DNA of 44,796 bases, taken from Rhizopus sp. PT2906. Lineage: Eukaryota > Mucoromycota > Mucoromycetes > Mucorales > Rhizopodaceae. The stretch is taken from positions 1 to 44,796 of the forward strand of contig JAMYHX010000360.1 in the NCBI GenBank assembly GCA_025529335.1, in the 5' to 3' direction. This document shows, one piece after another, positions 42,459-44,796 of this stretch (the stretch's first letter is position 1; each line of letters opens with the position of its first letter). Below the pieces are notes generated by a model. It was given only the letters and a program-made list of their open reading frames with translations. It did no database searches and was not told the DNA's origin. The position numbers were made by a program, and so were the translations under genes.

Positions 42459-43423
42459 TTACACCTCAATAAGTACGGACGGAAATGTACTTAAAGGATC
42501 GTGAGGAGCATAAAGGATATTGCATTTATTTTTGTTTATAAACTCTGTTGATGTTGCAACATAATGGTCTTCTACCACTTCTGCTACGAAAGCTTTAATT
42601 GTCATGTTAATAGTTTGAATATCGGTTATTATCATTTTACTGAACAGATCAGTTCCCATTGCCGTTCCCTCTCTGGTGAAAATCCCCACCGACAGACCTT
42701 GTGTTGAATCTGGTATAGCCTCTGTTTGATCCTCTGAATCCTCCTTTTCCATGAGGACGTCCAGGTTGCTGATTGTTGCTGATGTTGTTGTAGAGCAAAC
42801 GTTGTTGTAATCTGGCTTGGTGGAGGTCTGCCATAAATTTTTGGCCAAAAGTGTTGTCTGCGCTATCCTCTTCAGTGGACTTTCCCTTGTGTTGCGTACT
42901 GGCTGGTAATCTAAGGGCTTTTGTGGCATAATCTCTAACACCATTGTCTTGGAACTTCGCCTGTCCAAAGCCGAAGGTTGCAAGTTTTGCAGCTTGATCA
43001 ATGGTTCCATCGAAAATGTCTTTGACTTTGGGATTTTCAAATTGAATTTTTTCCTTGTAAATAAAGAAGCCACTCGTATATTTCTGTCGTTGCTCTTGCC
43101 TGTATTCTAGTGCTCTCTGAGTACTTATACATGGGGATGACAACTTGGTGGGTGTCTGTCTTCCACTTCTTAAGTTCAGAAATAAGCTTTTTGTTGATTT
43201 GATGTTGCTTGTTCCTGTTGTCGTTCCTGTACTTGGCGACCTGTTTTTTAAATCTTGTAAACTCTTTTTTGAGCTCATATGTTGGTGTGCTATCCAGATA
43301 CTCTGATATTTCCAATGATAATTCGGAGCCATGCCTTTCTTCGATTTGCAGCCTCTTGAAGAGTGCAAGTGCGTCTGCAGTAGTGAGGAGTATTTCTGGT
43401 TCATTGTTATTGATATCATCCAT
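42459..43423 (-). pseudogene. Degenerate retrotransposon Gag-like ORF (possibly DIRS-type)
   Basis: Coding sequence spread over three frames on the minus strand. From 43423 a hydrophilic helical N-terminus (MDDINNNEPEILLTTADALA; YELKKEFTRFKKQ; TTEIYEWLLYLQGKN). At about 43050 it changes frame and continues as KIQFENPKVKDIFDGTIDQA, KLATFGFGQAKF, DYATKALRLPAS, and a Gly/Arg/Asn-rich RNA-binding-type end (GKGGFRGSNRGY) with a stop at 42649. A third frame runs to 42459 and ends NILYAPHDPLSTFPSVLIEV. The order resembles the first ORF of fungal DIRS-like elements; no reverse transcriptase or recombinase follows, so the element is truncated. Family assignment is from memory and moderate. Confidence 0.5.
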
Positions 43424-43922
43424 AACTTATTCCTCGATGCGGCGGTTTTGAAAGATATAAGGGAAAAGGAGGATTGAAAGTTTATTATACTTAATGAGAA
43501 TAAAGCGCAGCTTTGAGAGCATTTACCCATACTGGAAGCTGGAGAGGAAGTCAACTGAGATTGTTCTAGGAACAACCAACAATCTTTACTTTCAAATTGT
43601 CCCAAGAAAAAAAAAAACAAAGTGTCTCAGCCTTACCAATTAAGACTAAAATCTGTATCTTTGATATTCATGCAACATTCAATTTCCGAGACCTAATAAA
43701 TCATTTAGGTTTGGTTAAATTGACGTTCGTTTCGTGACACGTATTCATTAAATCACAAAAAGACGCTTCTGTTTTTATTCAAATAGGAACCAGCCTTTTC
43801 CCTAATTCCTTCATTTGTGTGCGTGCATATAAGCTTTCATATATTGACAACTTTTTCCTTTCTTGTTTCTGTTTTTTATTTCTTTTACATCTTGCTAAAC
43901 AAAGTCATAGTAGCTAATAAGT
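43424..43922. other. Gap between element fragment and Gag-domain gene
   Basis: 499 bp. No coding extension of the Gag-domain gene (no zinc knuckle, protease or polymerase) is seen here. It holds poly-A/T tracts and the possible 5' leader of the Gag-like fragment. Confidence 0.5.
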
Positions 43923-44521
43923 TCATAATTCATCATAAGTATTATAAGGAGGAGACGCATAAATAGAGGCTGCTTGTTTTCGTTTATCTTCATAAGCCAA
44001 TCGCTCTGTTCGTTTCATAATTGCTTTTAGAGTAGTAGGTTGAGGTATTGTCGAATCCTTCATCATCGCTGTCATGAGTGATCGGTAGTGAGGTGTAAGT
44101 GAGTCAATATACCGCTTGAATAGTGAAGGCTCACTCAGGTTCATGTTGGCATTTGTAGAATAAGTGTAAAACTTTTGGTTATAATTTTGAATGGTATCAT
44201 GTTCTTTCATTTTTAAATTAAGCAGGTATCCTATGTATCGTTCTTGACGCGGAGTCGCCAATTTGGCTTGATCTGAATATTGGTTCATGTAGGCTTGTCT
44301 AGCTTCTGTCCATGTCATGTGCTTATTGTTGATTAGATGATTTTGAACCCAGGACAGACGGTTAGGAGGCACGGCGTGCACCAGTAACGCCCTCCACACA
44401 AGGTCGATTGGCATATTGGCAGATTGGGCAAACGTTCTGGCGTACATCTCAAATTGATCCAGAAATTCTTGTGCTGACAGTGTTCCTTGCGAGACCTTGG
44501 CCGTAGGTGTAACCAAGGACA

Positions 44522-44553
<32 letters not shown>

Positions 44554-44796
44554 GTCGATTGTTTGCCTCCTGGCCCTGTTATTCCAAATATATCTTCTGC
44601 AACATCTGAACATGGTTAAATATTAGTGATAAATATAAAATCAATATACGAATTAATGCGCACCTTCTTCAATTACAGGACGATCCAAGTCATCTGTATT
44701 TACCATCACGATCCGTTCCTCCTTCTCCTTTTGTACATAATGAAAAGATGAATCAGGATGCTTCATGCTCTTTATGATAGACATCAGAGCACCAAG
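43923..44796 (-). CDS. Gag-domain protein, spliced, 5' end beyond the window
   Basis: Partial gene. Exon A (44796-44664, open at the edge) reads SMKHPDSSFHYVQKEKEERI to PVIEEG; a 59-nt intron (donor GTGCGC, acceptor TTCAG) joins it to exon B (44605-43923): DVAEDIFGITGPGGKQ, a Thr run, then a retrotransposon Gag (capsid-type) domain. That domain shows SAQEFLDQFEMYARTFAQ, the Trp motif MTWTEARQAYMNQYSD, HDTIQNYNQKFYTYS, and FKRYIDSLTPHYRSLM, and ends YNTYDEL-stop. There is no CCHC zinc knuckle, protease or reverse transcriptase. The frame is intact over 227 codons in exon B. It may be a domesticated Gag gene, a host gene with a Gag insertion, or a fragment of a young element; the first two fit the intron best. 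Confidence 0.6.
44524..44558. repeat. (ACA)n triplet repeat coding for a Thr run
   Basis: Repeated ACA/ACG codons inside the Gag-domain gene, separating the upstream part from the Gag domain. Confidence 0.85.

Noticed and set aside
1..44796. tRNA, rRNA, snoRNA or CRISPR arrays
   Set aside because: No tRNA B-box with matching A-box, no rRNA-like conserved stretch, no convincing C/D or H/ACA boxes in the long introns, and no spaced direct-repeat array.

Overview
The window looks like nuclear DNA of an early-diverging fungus, most likely a Mucorales species (Mucoromycota). The evidence is AT-rich DNA, many short introns (about 48-90 nt, mostly GT-AG), fungal versions of housekeeping proteins, very short intergenic gaps, long homopolymer runs and coding triplet repeats. 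Genus and species cannot be told from the sequence. I saw no tRNA, rRNA or CRISPR array.

Layout. 1-3.3 kb: no convincing gene; a small pogo-like inverted-repeat element and a compound microsatellite. 3.3-7.8 kb: an OPT oligopeptide transporter and the complex I assembly methyltransferase NDUFAF7, both on the minus strand. 7.8-9.1 kb: remnants of a dispersed repeat family. 9.1-17.5 kb: chaperonin subunit CCT3, an Mgr2/ROMO1-like mitochondrial protein, an intronless 1,539-aa tuberin (TSC2) and a microsomal NADH-cytochrome b5 reductase. 18.3-27.0 kb: a coiled-coil protein, a BRCT protein, an unrecognised protein, ribosomal protein uL13, CTP synthase and a two-domain AAA ATPase of the AFG2B/SPATA5L1 type. 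27.0-28.1 kb: an eroded multi-copy-type fragment. 28.1-34.3 kb: a TRIP4/Rqt4 zinc-finger protein, ribosomal protein uS12 (RPS23), a disordered protein, a bHLH regulator and a small secreted GPI-type protein. 34.3-35.7 kb: a second copy of the dispersed repeat and an eroded spliced gene. 35.9-40.7 kb: a PLD-type HKD protein and a fungal-specific putative regulator behind a long, motif-rich promoter. 40.9-44.8 kb: a lysine-rich gene with an apparent frameshift, then mobile-element debris (OTU fragment, retrotransposon Gag fragments) and an intact, intron-containing gene ending in a retrotransposon-type Gag domain.

Functionally these are independent eukaryotic genes, not operons. Several concern translation and its control (uL13, uS12, the ribosome quality control factor Rqt4/TRIP4, the ribosome-biogenesis-type AAA ATPase, and TSC2 upstream of TORC1) or mitochondria (NDUFAF7, Mgr2). 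The arrangement is tight. At least six genes carry an AATAAA hexamer overlapping the stop codon, and Mgr2 and TSC2 converge with about 30 bp between their stops. The best candidates for something new are the solo Gag-domain gene at the right edge, the dispersed CACTACATGCACC repeat family with one-directional C-to-T differences, the stop-embedded poly(A) signals, and the poly-A splice acceptors of the AAA ATPase gene. Exon joins were worked out by hand from splice consensus and protein-family continuity.
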